From the NCBI RefSeq assembly GCF_000175575.2, contig NZ_CP005986.1, positions 441,549 to 505,548 of the forward strand: 64,000 bases of DNA. The letters run 5' to 3'. Positions 63,216 to 64,000 of the stretch are shown piece after piece. Positions within the stretch are counted from its first letter, which is position 1. Every line of letters begins with the position of its first letter. The notes under the pieces were generated by a model. It did not search any database and was not told the origin of the DNA. It worked only from the letters and a program-made list of their open reading frames with translations. The stretch is from Acidithiobacillus caldus ATCC 51756 (GTDB taxonomy: Bacteria; Pseudomonadota; Gammaproteobacteria; Acidithiobacillales; Acidithiobacillaceae). The translations under genes and the position numbers were made by a program.

Positions 63216-64000
63216 ACCTGCACCTGCGCCTGGATGCCCTGCGCAATGCCCGCGACACACTCCTGCGGCAACCCCTGGCGACCCTACTGACGGTATTGGC
63301 CCTGGCCATCGTGCTGGCGCTGCCCGTGGGCCTTTTCACCGCCTTGAACAATCTGCAGCTGCTCCTCGGCCAGTGGCGTGATCAGGCGCAGATTTCCCTG
63401 TACCTCCACAAGGATGCCAGTGCCGCCGAGGTGGCCAAGCTGCGCGATCGCGTCGCCCGTGGCGCGGGGGTGGTGGCCGTACACTACATCAGTCGGGAAG
63501 AGGCGCTGGCGGATTTCGAGCGCAGCGCCGGTATGCAGGCCGCCGTGGATGTTCTGGGCGAAAATCCGCTTCCGGCCTCTCTGGTGGTGGAAATCAATCC
63601 CCTGGCCCAGAGTTCCGCCGATCTCGATGCTCAGGTACGTTCCTGGGCCAAGGAGCCCATCGTTGCCAGTGCTCAGTCGGATCTCCATTGGGTCGCCCGT
63701 CTGCAGGCGATATTGGCGCTGGGTACACGGGCAGTGTGGATCCTCGCGCTGCTTCTGGCCCTGGGGGCAGTACTCGTCATGGGCAATACCATCCGTCTGC
63801 ACATCGCCCAACGGCGCGATGAGATCGATATCGCCTCCCTGGTGGGGGCGACGCGCAGTTTCATCCGTCGTCCCTTTCTCTACCAGGGACTGATTCAGGG
63901 CCTCCTGGCGGGAGCTCTGGCCTGGGCGGTGGTGGCCATCGCCATCCTGAGCCTGCAGGGGCCCGTCGATCGCTTGGCGGCCCTGTATGGCACCCACTTC
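63212..64000 (+). CDS. ftsX: Cell division protein FtsX, 3' end outside window
   Basis: Partial gene, 263 codons to the window edge with no stop. It begins MNLHLRLDALRNARDTLLRQPLATLLTVLALAIVLALPVGLFTALNNL (first membrane helix about 24-45). The extracellular domain follows with QISLYLHKDASAAEVAKLRDRV, VHYISREEALADFERSAGM and ENPLPASLVVEINP. Later helices and MGNTIRLHIAQRRDEIDIASLVGATRSFIRRPFLYQG are the FtsX family core. Only the last helix and tail should be missing. ATG overlaps the ftsE stop. Confidence 0.95.
   Translation, partial: MNLHLRLDALRNARDTLLRQPLATLLTVLALAIVLALPVGLFTALNNLQLLLGQWRDQAQISLYLHKDASAAEVAKLRDRVARGAGVVAVHYISREEALADFERSAGMQAAVDVLGENPLPASLVVEINPLAQSSADLDAQVRSWAKEPIVASAQSDLHWVARLQAILALGTRAVWILALLLALGAVLVMGNTIRLHIAQRRDEIDIASLVGATRSFIRRPFLYQGLIQGLLAGALAWAVVAIAILSLQGPVDRLAALYGTHF

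Overview
The window is a GC-rich (roughly 60% or more, by eye) proteobacterial chromosome segment. Gene content and order point to Acidithiobacillus or a close relative: leuS-lptE-holA-proA-birA-coaX, metG/pepP, lolB-ispE-tRNA-Gln-prs, hemA-prfA-prmC-mutM, ftsY-ftsE-ftsX, and a cytochrome bd oxidase with a short Q-loop. That assignment is an inference from gene content; no rRNA or other species marker is present.

Layout. 1-13.3 kb is housekeeping: a DUF805 membrane protein, metG, pepP, a secreted 3D-domain protein, coaX, birA, proA, holA, lptE, leuS, yhbY and rlmE. From 13.4 to 27.3 kb lies a genomic island of about 13.8 kb. It starts at an intact tRNA-Arg(CCG) followed by a tyrosine integrase. 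It ends at a 3' tRNA-Arg remnant, and 113 bp around each end form an imperfect direct repeat. 27.4-50.6 kb returns to core and semi-core genes: NhaP-type antiporter, small envelope proteins, argC, rplM-rpsI, cydAB, pgi, a DacC-like protein, PBP1A, a PepSY/two-component/RND-efflux operon, and prs. 50.5-64 kb holds tRNA-Gln, ispE, lolB, a TPR lipoprotein, hemA-prfA-prmC-mutM, a dynamin-like GTPase, a ferredoxin, coaD, rsmD, ftsY, ftsE and a partial ftsX.

The island is the accessory part. It carries an IS5-like element with a TTA target duplication, a frameshifted IS3-family element, a Phd/VapC toxin-antitoxin pair, and a tightly packed minus-strand operon. The operon order is MmeI/YeeA-like DNA methyltransferase, AbrB-type antitoxin, PIN toxin, DEAD-type helicase, GIY-YIG nuclease and DUF2130 (PD-(D/E)XK-like) protein. 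This looks like a methylation/translocation/nuclease defence locus with a toxin-antitoxin pair translationally coupled inside it. Two of its genes are broken here: an in-frame amber codon in the methyltransferase and a frameshift near the 3' end of the helicase. A near-consensus LexA (SOS) operator sits directly upstream of a small secreted or membrane peptide gene beside the integrase.

Other points worth attention are: a hemA gene with no ATG/GTG/TTG start that could include its conserved N-terminus (probably AUU); a DacC-family protein with all three penicillin-binding motifs degenerate, next to an intact PBP1A; a type III pantothenate kinase lacking the first conserved Asp; a 59-residue membrane peptide gene too short for routine ORF calling; and several candidate operator repeats.
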